64,000 bases of DNA. It comes from Calonectria ilicicola (taxonomy: Eukaryota; Ascomycota; Sordariomycetes; Hypocreales; Nectriaceae). Shown piece by piece: positions 20,391 through 30,423 of the stretch. The notes beneath the pieces were generated by a model. It was given only the letters and a program-made list of their open reading frames with translations. It was not told where the DNA came from and did not search any database. Position 1 is the first letter of the stretch. Every line of letters begins with the position of its first letter. The DNA lies in NCBI GenBank assembly GCA_020809705.1, contig CP085835.1, positions 124,001 to 188,000 on the forward strand, given 5' to 3'. Position numbers and translations under genes: made by a program.

Positions 20391-21995
20391 ATGAAGGAGA
20401 CACTTCAAGGACCCAATAATTGGCATTATTGGATCATGTCCGTGCGTTCCATCGCCTTTGAACTCTGGCCCTGCATTGATCCCAACGCGAACGAGAAGCC
20501 GAAGCTTTTACTACAGCCAAAAGAGCCACAATTTGAAGATTGCCATTCCACGGAACTAGATCCAGATGATTCGCCATCAACTCAATATCTCAAGTTGGAA
20601 ATGCTACGATATCAATATCTATATGAGCAAGAGCGATATAGACATCAGCAGGACCTTATTACAAGTGTTAAACTGCACATACTCGATACTGTCGGCAGAT
20701 ATCAATACTTGATTCAAAAGGAAGATGATGTTGTTAGGCAGCTGGCCATCCTTGCCGACAAAGTCAAACCTTCGGCAGAGGAATACAGAAAAATGGTATC
20801 GAATGAGTATTATGCCGCGCTCAAAGATAATATCAGCTCAGGAATTACCAGCTGGTGTACAAATTGGTGGGCAGCCTATAACGATGCCAGACGGGAAAAA
20901 CTTCCATTCACTGAAAGATCTTGTGCCACTCGTCAGCTGCTGCAAGCCATCACAGTCTTTGACCCAAGTTACAGCGAGTATTCCATTTTAAGGATGGAGG
21001 GACTAGCACAGGCTGGCAAACCAAACTGGCAACAGAAGGTGGCTGACCCTGAGTTTGTGTGCAGATTGTTCGAGGATCAGCCCTCAGTGCAGATGGAGGA
21101 AAGTTCTAGAAGACGGAATTCTGGAGCCCTTCCGGGCGTTTTTTACGAATCGAAAAGATCTGAGCTCAGGCCGCCTCGAAAAGATCTGATGCTTCTGAGA
21201 CGGCCCAAACCTTCCGAACAGTCCGAACAGTCCGAATTTAATAAGCGGCTATACCAGATGCAGGTTGAAAGGCTTCACAGCTACCTAGTTAAAGGAATGA
21301 ATAGGCACAGGCTTGACGATTATCTCCACAGCTGGCACGGGGTTATGGTAGAATGCCGGCGCCTTAAATTCCGGAAAGGACGACTTACCTCCGAAGTTGA
21401 TGATTTCCTCAAAGCGGTCTATCCCATCTATCCTAGATTTAGCGAGCATTGGATGATGGAGGCAATGGAACTGAGAGGTGCCAATAAATCTGACCAATTG
21501 CCAGATCCAGTCGCGATTTGCGAAATTTTCGAACGCTGCTACAAAAGAAAGGTTCTGGGCCAAATCGACACAATCCTTTTTGGCTTTGAACCAAAGTCAT
21601 ACGACTCCAAAATATGCCAGGCTGCAAACGACAAGAAGTTGAAGCCAACCAAACCGATCAAGCCGATCAAACCAGATGGCTTGCCCCCGTCAGCCTGCCT
21701 CTGTGGGATGCAGCATTTTTACACGGAATGTTTTTATCTGGTCGACGCCATCAGGCCCATTCATTGGATACCATACACCGATGTAGCATCTAGCATAATT
21801 CAGCAACTGAAAAACAAATCGACCAGGGCCAGGGTCATTAAGACTATGAAGAAACTTGAGGAGAGGAATCAGACGATTAATCAGCGACCTTTCAAGGTGG
21901 ATTACCGGAAACCAGTTGAAGTGTTGAATCAGAGACCTGTTGGAGTATCTGACAGGAGAGCTATTGAGGTTCCTCTACCCCCCGATTTCCCTTGA
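20391..21995 (+). CDS. Solo Ty1/Copia-type Gag-like protein, possibly domesticated
   Basis: Intact frame of 534 codons from the first ATG. The N terminus has the Gag signature of fungal Copia elements (LQGPNNWHYWIMSVRSIAF, then a WPCIDP motif), a long helical middle, and near residue 435 a short zinc-knuckle-like CLCGMQHFYTEC followed by RPIHWIP, also typical of these Gags. There are no protease, integrase or reverse-transcriptase frames: the next gene begins on the other strand 177 bp away. So this is either a remnant that has kept its frame by chance or a captured capsid-like gene. Close direct repeats of Pro-Ile-Lys-Pro and of NQRP near the C terminus look lineage-specific. The true start may lie in an upstream exon. 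Confidence 0.65.
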   Translation: MKETLQGPNNWHYWIMSVRSIAFELWPCIDPNANEKPKLLLQPKEPQFEDCHSTELDPDDSPSTQYLKLEMLRYQYLYEQERYRHQQDLITSVKLHILDTVGRYQYLIQKEDDVVRQLAILADKVKPSAEEYRKMVSNEYYAALKDNISSGITSWCTNWWAAYNDARREKLPFTERSCATRQLLQAITVFDPSYSEYSILRMEGLAQAGKPNWQQKVADPEFVCRLFEDQPSVQMEESSRRRNSGALPGVFYESKRSELRPPRKDLMLLRRPKPSEQSEQSEFNKRLYQMQVERLHSYLVKGMNRHRLDDYLHSWHGVMVECRRLKFRKGRLTSEVDDFLKAVYPIYPRFSEHWMMEAMELRGANKSDQLPDPVAICEIFERCYKRKVLGQIDTILFGFEPKSYDSKICQAANDKKLKPTKPIKPIKPDGLPPSACLCGMQHFYTECFYLVDAIRPIHWIPYTDVASSIIQQLKNKSTRARVIKTMKKLEERNQTINQRPFKVDYRKPVEVLNQRPVGVSDRRAIEVPLPPDFP

Positions 21996-22171
21996 TGGTA
22001 GATCACAAATAAGCGAGACCTTGGTATTAGCGGTTAACTATTTGGTTTCCAAAGCTTGTTGTATGTTATGAGACAACAATCGATGGAGCGTTTGGCATGC
22101 TTGGATTGTAACTAAAGTTTTCGGATATTATTTGAATTCCCATGGCTTGTGCAGCATGATAATTACATTTC

Positions 22172-22994
22172 TTACACCTTGGACACCTTTTCCAGGGCCT
22201 GGCTGATCAAGGTCTTGGCCTCCGTCGCCACCTCGGCCTCCTTAAGGGGAGTAAGTCTGCTCACCCAAGCCTCCCATCTCTCTTGGCAGAATCCCTTCCA
22301 GCCAGGCGTGTCAGCAAAACTGGACAGGCTGTTGCCGGGCCTTGCAATCTTTCCATCAAACTGCTTCTGTTCTTTGGTGACGGCCGCGAGCTTGTCGGCG
22401 GCGTAGATTAGCCACACGGAGGCAGACTCAAGTTGTTGTGGTGAGCTAGTGCTGGCAACCTTGTCCTCTTCGGGATCTTCAAGGGCCTCGCGGATGACCC
22501 AGATGGCGAAGAGGCTCAGGTCGTTGACATCAGCGGCTGTGAGCTGGGCGAAGAAGGCGTTGAGATTAACCGAAGCGGGGGCGGGCTTGTCTTGAGCTGG
22601 TAAGGTTACACATCTGTCAGCACTGGCAAAATGAAATTTTGGAGGGGTCATGGTGGTGGTGGTGGTGGTTACCAATGTCGAGTTGCTCTCGGGCCTTTGC
22701 GCCAAATAGCGGGAGGTCGCTCCAAGTCTGCTCTTGGCCCCAAATTTCAAGCTTCTTGTCGGCGTGGACAGGCTGGGGCATCTCCTTGATGGCGCGCACA
22801 ATATCCACCAGCTTGCCCTGCTGGTCGTGGGGGGTCTCCTCTGCAGCCGTCAGGACAGCGTTCCACAGCTTGTCCAGCTCGTTTTCAAGCTTCTCCAGGT
22901 CGCCATCTTTCCCAAAAGCATCCCGCGCAGGAGCGGCGAGCTTCTGGGCAGCTTCCTGGGTTGGAATGGCGTCGCCGATGAACAGGAGAGGCAT
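22172..22994 (-). CDS. DUF3632-like fungal protein of unknown function
   Basis: 248 aa in two exons (22994-22673, 22596-22172). The 76-nt intron has GTAACC donor, CTGAC branch and CCAG acceptor, phase 1. The intron contains a CCA repeat that would read as poly-His if translated, which marks it as non-coding. The protein is mostly alpha-helical, acidic, with Trp-rich C-terminal segment (WLIYAADKL, GWKGFCQERWEAWVSRL), the pattern I associate with DUF3632 proteins. No signal peptide or catalytic motif is visible. ATG at 22994 was chosen because the longer frame upstream is low-complexity leader sequence. Confidence 0.65.
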
Positions 22995-23838
22995 GGTGGT
23001 GAGTGTGGTGGTGAATGTGGTGATGGTGTTTTTGGGAGTGATGACGTTTAGGCAAAGGCGGGGGAGGAGACGACAGCGACGACTCAGAGTGGTGAATTTA
23101 GCAGTGGCGTGGTGCAAGGCGAATGTGGAGATGAAGGGAATCGGGTTTATGCGTATTTGCTTCTTTGCAGCTGAGAAGCAGCAGGCGTGGTAGGGTCGGG
23201 CCACACGGAGTCAGACGCGGAGAGATGGAGATGTCATCATGGCAGCTGAACCTGGGGCGTGTCTCGCTCTCTTGTCCATGCTCGTGTTTCCCGATTGTTT
23301 GAAGACGAGGCCCAATCATGGCAGATAAGATAAACACATGGGGATCGCCAACGGCCCATCTGCCGATCGCGACCCGCTCCGCCCTGTCGCAACGCCCTCA
23401 GCGGCCTCTCTCACTGGACAACAGTCCGATGCCATGACGGACCCCACCCCTGTTTTCGGCAGGTGGCCGTGCCTTTGTTTTTGCACTTTTGGTTCCTGGT
23501 CTCGGAATCTTGCCAGCGCCAGCTCGAGTCCAATCAAATAGACTCCGCAGGGCACAGGTGTTATTTGCCTGCCACATTAGGTGTCGGTCAGTTGCTTGGT
23601 ATTTTTGGGTATGGGAAATGGGAAATGGGAAATGTCTAACAAATGAAGGTACAAGCTACCGAGGCATGCAAGGGATGCATCCAATATCATCCGTCCTGTA
23701 GCTATCTTAAAATGCTATATAAGTCCAGCTGTAGCACTGACAAGTTGATCCCCTTCAAGTCAATCCATTCAATCCCACACTCGCTTCAACCAGCCTCAAC
23801 TCGCCCAAAACTCCGGAAATAATACCCAGTCCGCCAAC
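22995..23838. other. Divergent intergenic region with TATA box for the RNase gene
   Basis: About 840 bp. A TATATAAG element at 23716-23723 lies 116 bp before the RNase ATG, followed by a pyrimidine/CAA-rich leader typical of highly expressed fungal genes. No coding sequence is recognised. Confidence 0.5.
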
Positions 23839-24323
23839 ATGTTTGTCCTCAAGGTCTGTCTGCCAACCCCACCAACATCATACATCCCATCCCGTCCTAT
23901 CTCATTCCACTACCTACATTGAACTAACACTCTCCTCCTCAGACCCTCCTCCCTCTTGCTGCCCTCTTCAGCGCCGCCGTTGCCGGCCCCATTGAGGCCC
24001 GCCAGTCTGCCACCACTTGCGGCTCTACCTCGTACTCTGCTTCCCAGGTCCAAGCCGCCGTCAACGCTGCCTGCTCCCACTACCGTGCTGGCACCACTGT
24101 TGGCAGCAACAGCTACCCCCACCGATACAACAACCGCGAGGGCTTCAGCTTCGCCGTCGGCGGCACCTACCAGGAGTTCCCCATCCGATCCAGCGGCGTC
24201 TACACCGGTGGTTCTCCCGGTGCTGACCGTGTCGTCATCAACACCAGCTGCCAGTACGCCGGTGCTATCACCCACACCGGCGCCAGCGGCAACAACTTTG
24301 TCGGCTGCTCCGGCACCAACTAA
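23839..24323 (+). CDS. Secreted guanyl-specific ribonuclease, RNase T1/N1 family
   Basis: 131 aa in two exons (23839-23853, 23943-24323) with an 89-nt intron after the fifth codon (GTCTGT donor, CTAAC branch). The signal peptide ends near VAGPIEARQ. The mature domain carries all four catalytic residues of RNase T1 in order: His in SYPHRYNN, Glu in QEFPI, Arg in GADRVV and His in [10 protein letters not shown]. Four cysteines fit the two family disulfides. It cleaves single-stranded RNA after guanosine outside the cell, for nutrient scavenging or competition. The upstream TATA box and CAA-rich leader suggest strong expression. Confidence 0.95.
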
Positions 24324-25447
24324 ACAAGCTGAGTTTAGTCTGGGCGAGTTGAATGTACATATATCCATCATCATCATGTTAGCTAGAATAGGTTATTCTG
24401 CTCATGCACATAAATATTTTTACCCCAATACACGAATTCACATCGCGTGCTAAAGAATGCGTACCTTGCCGATTTCTGCATGTGTAAACTGTGCCTCACA
24501 ATGCTACCCACTCTCAATTTTGGCTCGCCCTCGGATAACGAGGCCGAGAGCCTTGTGTCGTATTCCCAAAATAAAATATTAAAAAAAAGGCCCCACAGGC
24601 AGTAGAGATACATGGTTCCATTTTGCGGTTGCTTCCGTGCGGCACGTACATTGTACAAGCAGGTAGATCACTGATAACCGTCGGAAGTCGGCGAGGGTGG
24701 CGCAATGGTTACACTAGCCCATCGCACCCATTGCTACAGCGTTTTTTTTAAGTTTGTCAATTTAGTGAGTTGTAGCGTCTGTGGAGGAGCTCCACATACC
24801 CTGGGACAGTGCCTCACTGGGCTGGGTCGAAACCCAAGTTGGATAATGAACCGCATCCAGAATAGTTAATTGTGGTGAAATTTTACCGCCAATGAATCAC
24901 TTTCTATATAAGCCATGATAGTAATTATAGAATCAGGTCCTATCTGCCTTTTCCTGCTCGTTGGTGGATAGAGGTGATATCCGCCCAAACAACCCTGTCC
25001 CTCACACCAGCCTCGGCCCGTCAGGGACCAATTTGCAAGAGTGAATAACACCTGGACAATTCAGAAGACCCGGGTTAATAATTAAACCATGGGAGCTTTC
25101 CTCCATCCCGCATACCATTGCTAATTGGCGCATCCGAGATCCCGCCCGTAATCCTGCCGTGAGACAAAAAGGGCATTTATCAACACAAGACACTTGTGTA
25201 CGTACCTATGCCATGCCATTGCTTTCGATTCAGGTACAACAAGCCTTAGCAGCCTCCTTGGATTTTGCAATCACGCACTGGAGAAACATTTTGATTAGAG
25301 TGGGCCTATGTCGCCAGTGATGGCTTTGATGTATTTCTTGGCTCATTGCAGTCATTCAATCCAATCCTGCCACACACTCTCCCCTGCTCATTTCCCTCCT
25401 TGCATGTCCATGGCTGACAATTAAGATCTCAGCATTCCAGTCCTGCT
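24324..25447. other. Intergenic region
   Basis: About 1.1 kb between two convergent genes. ORFs of 61-91 codons lack motifs. A stretch near 24693 resembles a tRNA box A but no tRNA fold can be drawn. Nothing else is seen. Confidence 0.45.
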
Positions 25448-25888
25448 CTATCCCTCAACCTTTTGTCTCTCCTCCTCTGCTAAATCCCTCAAAACGCTGA
25501 CAGCCTCCTCTTCCCGCCCCTCCGGAACAAACAGGTGGTCATGGTAGTACCCGCTCACTGGGTTGACGCCCATGCCCCTTGTAGCCAGCCTCGTGGCAAT
25601 AACTGCCATGAACCCGACGGCTTCCAAGCTCGAATGCACATTCAGGGTGATCATTCTCGAGGGGAAAGAATACTCCAGGCCGTGCTGGATGGCGCAGTCG
25701 CGTGTTACAATAACAGTGACACCTTCAGATTCGCGAAACACCATCTGCGTCTCTGCCAGCGGCGGCAACGTGGCCGTGAGCGGGAGGGTGACGAAGACGT
25801 AGGTGGACGAGTGCAAAACCGTGGTGAGGGTAGAGAGGAGCTTAGACAGCGATGTCTCACCACCAGCAGGGGTGGAAGTAGTCGACAT
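25448..25888 (-). CDS. ACT-domain protein (DUF2241-like)
   Basis: Single exon, 146 aa. It begins with a Ser/Thr-rich tail, then YVFVTLPLTATLPPLAETQMVFRESEGVTVIV, a beta-alpha-beta pattern of small ACT proteins, and ends with an HDHLFVPEGREEEAVSVL strand-helix. Proteins of this size and pattern occur in bacteria and fungi and presumably bind an amino acid or other small ligand; no enzyme is attached. The family is recognised, but a specific role is not. Confidence 0.78.
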   Translation of the reverse strand: MSTTSTPAGGETSLSKLLSTLTTVLHSSTYVFVTLPLTATLPPLAETQMVFRESEGVTVIVTRDCAIQHGLEYSFPSRMITLNVHSSLEAVGFMAVIATRLATRGMGVNPVSGYYHDHLFVPEGREEEAVSVLRDLAEEERQKVEG

Positions 25889-26916
25889 TGTCTTTGTCTT
25901 TGTTTAATTGCCAGTAGCCCCAGTTCCCGTGCAGAGATGTCTTATTACACAATTATGCCGCTGAATCAACTTGTGTATTTTTTATGTTTCCAATGCGGGG
26001 ATTTGGAAGCAAAATGGCGGCCGAATCCTTCAGTGGGTTAGTGGTAATAATGGATCCCACCAAAGTTTACCCCCTGTCGGCAAAATATCGGCTCAGCCAC
26101 CCTATATAGCAAAACCCAATCTGTGTGGACACAAAATAATGGTGCAGTAACCAGGCTTGAACGTGAAAATAAATATCATGCGGGTATTCGTTATAATCTC
26201 TTTTTACTTTAATTACTTTCTGTATCCTTAATCTTTTTTTCAGGGGGGGTAACGAGGGGAATTAATCAGCCATTTATTCGCAGCGCATAATTTTGTTATT
26301 CTATTTTTTTTTAGCGGAAGCAAAGTCAAAATGATCCCCAACAGATTCGATTTTCAGCACAAACCAACAACAGGCATCGTCCCCTCTAACTTTTAAACAC
26401 TTTTATTTTGTTATTCCTATTCTACTCTCATGAATCGTGGCAAGGTCATTGCCTGTCAAAAATACTTGGACTCGGCTTTTTTTGCTCGACTAAAGTGCCG
26501 ATTAACCTAGCTAACGGCACACCCAGCAGCTTTAATTGGCCAAGGGACATCCCCGGACCATTTAGGAACGCTAGACTCCACCTTAGAATGTTGATCGACA
26601 CGCCATCACGACCTAAACCGAAATATTGGATCAGTTAGTCGGTAAGGCGCCTGTGCCGTCCCATGAAAAGAGTATAGCTGAACGACCCGGAGAGCCGGGC
26701 CTTGTCGATCCAGCAAGACATGCATCACGGAGCATAAACGCTGCTTCCATGTGATGTCAGAGGGTTGTTTTGTGCATCACAGAAGCAATTAGACATGCCT
26801 GGGGTTTTCTATTAAAGGCGGTCACTGATTCCTCAACCCAGAAAGATTTTCAAAACATCCCTCCACTTTCTGCAAGCCAAGCAAAATATCTCAACTTGTT
26901 TTGATCAACAGCCATC
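25889..26916. other. Intergenic region
   Basis: About 1 kb, partly T-rich. A TATTAAAG element (26810-26817) lies 107 bp before the aspartic protease start and is the likely core promoter. A 76-codon frame at 26408-26638 has no recognisable features. Confidence 0.45.
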
Positions 26917-27996
26917 ATGAAGTGTGGGCACCAAACCAATGTCTGGGCAATCATCGCCGCGCTTTCCCCCCAAGTCCATAGTAGGTTCACGCCCCTTTCT
27001 GCAAAGATCACGTCGCTAAGTGCTACAGGTGTCTTTGGAGCGTCCCAAATAACCTTTCAAGATGACTTTATACATGGGTCCATCTCCGTTGAGATCGGAA
27101 GCCCCCCCACAAAGTACAACTTGTTGATCGACACGGGGTCCTCGAATACTTGGGTGGGTGTCGATAAGGCATATAACCCGACCTCGACCAGCCAAGACAC
27201 CGGCGACACAGTATCCGTAACTTATGATACCGGTTCAATGTCCGGTAAGCAATACCTGGATCAAGTGAGCCTGAACCCAGATTTAGTCATCGCGAATCAG
27301 AGCATTGGAGTTGCATCGTCTAGCACAGGCCTCTCTGATGTAGATGGCATACTTGGCCTTGGTCCAACCGACCTCACTCTCGACACTGTATCCAACCAGG
27401 GAACGATCCCTACTGTTCTCGACAACCTCTTTGATCAGGGGACAATTGGAGAAAGAATAATGCACTTCTCCAAAGAAACTATTACCTTTGGAGGGCTGGG
27501 CGAGACCTTGTCTATTGGGGACATAAACTATGTCCCCATTACGAAGGAATGGCCCGCCTCTGAGTATTGGGGGCTTGATGCATCCATAGACTACGGCGAT
27601 GGAACACTCCAGGAAACTTCAGGTGGAACAATTGATTATGGCTCCACCCTCATCATGCTATCAGAAGAAGGATACTCAAAATTTCTCCGCGCGACTGGCG
27701 CAAAGGAGGACTTGCAGACAAACCTTCCGAGACTGGATACTTGCACCGGTCTACAATCGATGGCTTTGGTGATTGGGGGTGAGAAGTACTACTTGACACC
27801 GGAGCAATACACGTGGCCACAAGACCAAAACACCGCCATTGGAGGCCAAGCAGGCAAATGTTACTTGGGAGTCACGCATGGAAATGTGTATGGCTTTGTC
27901 ATTGGTTACAACACATTGAAACACCTCAACTTCATCATCGATGCGGGCAATTCCCAGATCGGCTTTGACAGGGCTCTTCTGGAGGTCAATATTTAG
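26917..27996 (+). CDS. Secreted pepsin-like aspartic protease (family A1)
   Basis: Intronless, 359 aa. An N-terminal hydrophobic segment (about residues 8-19) acts as signal peptide. The first catalytic motif is IDTGSSNTWV (Asp 72). The flap Tyr lies in VTYDTGSMSG. The second motif is GGTIDYGSTLIML (Asp 240), where the usual D-[TS]-G-[TS] reads D-Y-G-S. A late Cys pair probably forms the C-lobe disulfide. The propeptide is short compared with the usual 45-70 residues. Overall it resembles the polyporopepsin-like branch. The role would be extracellular protein digestion at acid pH, if the altered second motif still allows catalysis. Confidence 0.87.
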   Translation: MKCGHQTNVWAIIAALSPQVHSRFTPLSAKITSLSATGVFGASQITFQDDFIHGSISVEIGSPPTKYNLLIDTGSSNTWVGVDKAYNPTSTSQDTGDTVSVTYDTGSMSGKQYLDQVSLNPDLVIANQSIGVASSSTGLSDVDGILGLGPTDLTLDTVSNQGTIPTVLDNLFDQGTIGERIMHFSKETITFGGLGETLSIGDINYVPITKEWPASEYWGLDASIDYGDGTLQETSGGTIDYGSTLIMLSEEGYSKFLRATGAKEDLQTNLPRLDTCTGLQSMALVIGGEKYYLTPEQYTWPQDQNTAIGGQAGKCYLGVTHGNVYGFVIGYNTLKHLNFIIDAGNSQIGFDRALLEVNI

Positions 27997-28420
27997 GATA
28001 CAACTTGTAATTTTTGGTATATATCATGAAAATCAATCTAGAGGTTTGGAAATGACAATTACCTTTTCTTGCACAATGAATAAGCTTTCAGCCAGTAGAC
28101 AAGGTGAGGTGGTGGGCCAGCTGTGCAACATGGGGTTGAACGTGGGCTTGCCTCATTCGAATTGACTGAATTAGTTCTTCTTTGTTCATATATTGGGCAT
28201 TAGAAACAAATGGACCAATTTACGTCCTGCCTGAACGATTCTTGATCGCTGAGCATCACTTACACTCTCGTGATGTTGCAAAACTTCTGCCTGGCCCAGC
28301 ATCAAGGGTGGCCCACATATCCTGGTTGGTGGATAAACCGGCGTGACGCGTGGTGGTGAAAAACGTCAGCAGCGACAACAAATCTCACGCGATAAATGAT
28401 CATCACCCACACATCAAACA
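27997..28420. other. Intergenic region
   Basis: 424 bp between the protease and the alpha/beta hydrolase, both on the plus strand. It holds the terminator of the first and promoter of the second; no further feature is seen. Confidence 0.45.
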
Positions 28421-30271
28421 ATGAAGCACATATTGGCCTTGGCGGCGGCGCTCCTCTTTCGATCCCATGTTGCGGCATCGCTGGATCCGTCTGATTTTGA
28501 TTGGTCCACCGTCAAGCCCTCTACGGACCTCAACTACACAAAGTGTTACGATGGCTTAAAATGCGCAAAGCTGCTTGTCCCACTCGACTGGCTTAACCCC
28601 GATACAAATACCGCCCAAGTCACTCTCGCCATCGTGGCGCGCCCCGCAGCGGTTGCTGAAGATGATGCATCCTTTGGCGGCACCATTATAGTCAACCCAG
28701 GCGGACCCAGTGGTTCCGGCATCGATCTCGTGCTGAGAATGGGCGAACTCATTCAGCGGACGGCGGACAGCGAAAACGGGAAACACGAGATTCTGTCTTT
28801 TGATCCGCGCGGGACAGGATTCACAGAGCCGAATGCGGATTGCTTCCGCGATGAGTTTGCCCGCGGCTCATTCGTGCTGGAAGGTCGGGCTCTGGGCGTG
28901 CCAGATGAGGTTGATGTCATTAGGCGCAAGATGGCGCGGTCGTCGGCTTTTGGCCGGCTGTGCGAATCCGATGCCCGAAGTGGTAACGACATTCGCAGGT
29001 TCATGTCAACAAGCAGCGTAGCAAGAGATATGGTGGCCATTGTCGACAAATTAGACGAGCTGCGCAAATTGGACGCGACCGCTGCTGATGACGAGAATCA
29101 TCAAGCACGACTCGAACTACGCTCGGATTTAGGAAAAGACGACACCCCACGAATCCAATACTGGGGCTTCTCGTACGGGACTGTTCTAGGCAACTACTTT
29201 GCTTCCATGTTCCCTGGTCGCGTGGGCCGCATGATCCTTGAGGCTGTCGAGGACCCGCAGGACTATTATAATGTTGTGAGTGTATTTAAACGATGAGAGA
29301 TGGTTGGTTAAATACTAATATATTTTTTATAGACTTGGGTTCTCAACTTGCCAGACACACAAAAGGTTTTTGACCACTTTTATGAAACCTGCTACGAAGG
29401 CGGCTCACGATGCGCGCTTTTTGAACAGACTGATTCCTCACCAAAAGATGTTCGTGATCGGGTTCAAGGATTTTTGGATGGCCTGGACGAATCTCCTGCG
29501 TCTGTCCTCATTGCCAATTCTGTCGTCTTGATCACCAAGCAGGACGTGCTTGATGTCATCTTTCATGCGCTCTATAAACCTATGATGGCCTTTCCCGCCT
29601 TGGCTCTCTCACTTAAAGAGGCCATCGAAGGGAACTTTACATCAATCTACAGTGGCCTAAGCCTTCCTACATTCGAAGGTAGTTGTCCGCTGCGAAACCC
29701 GCAGTCTTATACCTGGAGTCAAGATGCGCAGTCAGCCATTGCGTGTGGAGATGGGGAATCGCAGGCCAACTTGACGGTCCAAGAATTCACGGCATACGTC
29801 GACCGTTTAAAGGCCGACTCGCCCGACTTTGGCGCTCAATGGTCTAGAATCAGACTTTCATGCAAGGGCTGGAATTTCCTTCCCCCGTACCGCTTTTCTG
29901 GGCCGTGGACCACGCCCAAGGCGGACCCAAGCCTCGTGAAGGGCAAGCCCGCTGCTCCGATATTGTTTGTGAGCAGCCTCATAGATCCTGTTACACCTCT
30001 TTCCAATGCTAGAGTGGCCTCCAAGGGGCATCCCGGATCTACCGTCTTGGTGCAGGACAGTGCCGGACATGGCGCGGCACTCACGCCTTCTAAGTGCAGA
30101 GAGAACTTTGTGAAAAAGTACTTCCAGACAGGAGAGCTGCCAGGGACTGAAGTATGGTGCGATTCAGACTGCAGGCCCTTTCAAGAGTGTGCGACGATGG
30201 CCAGTGGCGGAGCTGAGGAAGAACGGCTGACAGCTTGGAGTCGACGTGCGCCGATGGGCGTGCTTGGCTAA
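28421..30271 (+). CDS. Secreted alpha/beta hydrolase, TAP-like tripeptidyl aminopeptidase family
   Basis: 597 aa in two exons (28421-29275, 29333-30271) over a 57-nt phase-0 intron (GTGAGT donor, TTATAG acceptor). The signal peptide is MKHILALAAALLFRSHVAAS. The N half has the oxyanion region NPGGPSGSG, FDPRGTG and the nucleophile elbow GFSYGT (Ser). The C half, a TAP-like C-terminal domain, holds the catalytic Asp in SSLIDPVTPL and the His in SAGHGA. Cysteines in the lid and C-terminal regions fit a secreted enzyme. The family releases short peptides from N termini, though some members act on esters. Confidence 0.88.
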
Positions 30272-30423
30272 GTGGTACATTGTGAGGACATTTTTTTGAG
30301 GCGAAGGCTAGCGGCTAGATTTATTTACAAAAGTGTACCGAACAAACCAATGCAATGAATAGCCAATCAAACTGTTATATATTCCACACATCCCCGGCTT
30401 TTTGGACATAAACACAACGGGCT

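Noticed and set aside
22617..22672. Poly-His stretch in the DUF3632-like gene
   Set aside because: The His codons come from a CCA repeat just inside the intron donor; splicing removes them.
23956..24453. 165-codon Ala/Pro/Thr-rich ORF over the RNase gene
   Set aside because: It is a wrong frame over the RNase T1-family exon, whose catalytic residues and splice sites are clear.
24690..24850. tRNA-like box A (TGGCGCAATGG) and a GGGTCGAAACCC string
   Set aside because: No acceptor or anticodon stem can be formed and the second string does not align to box B.
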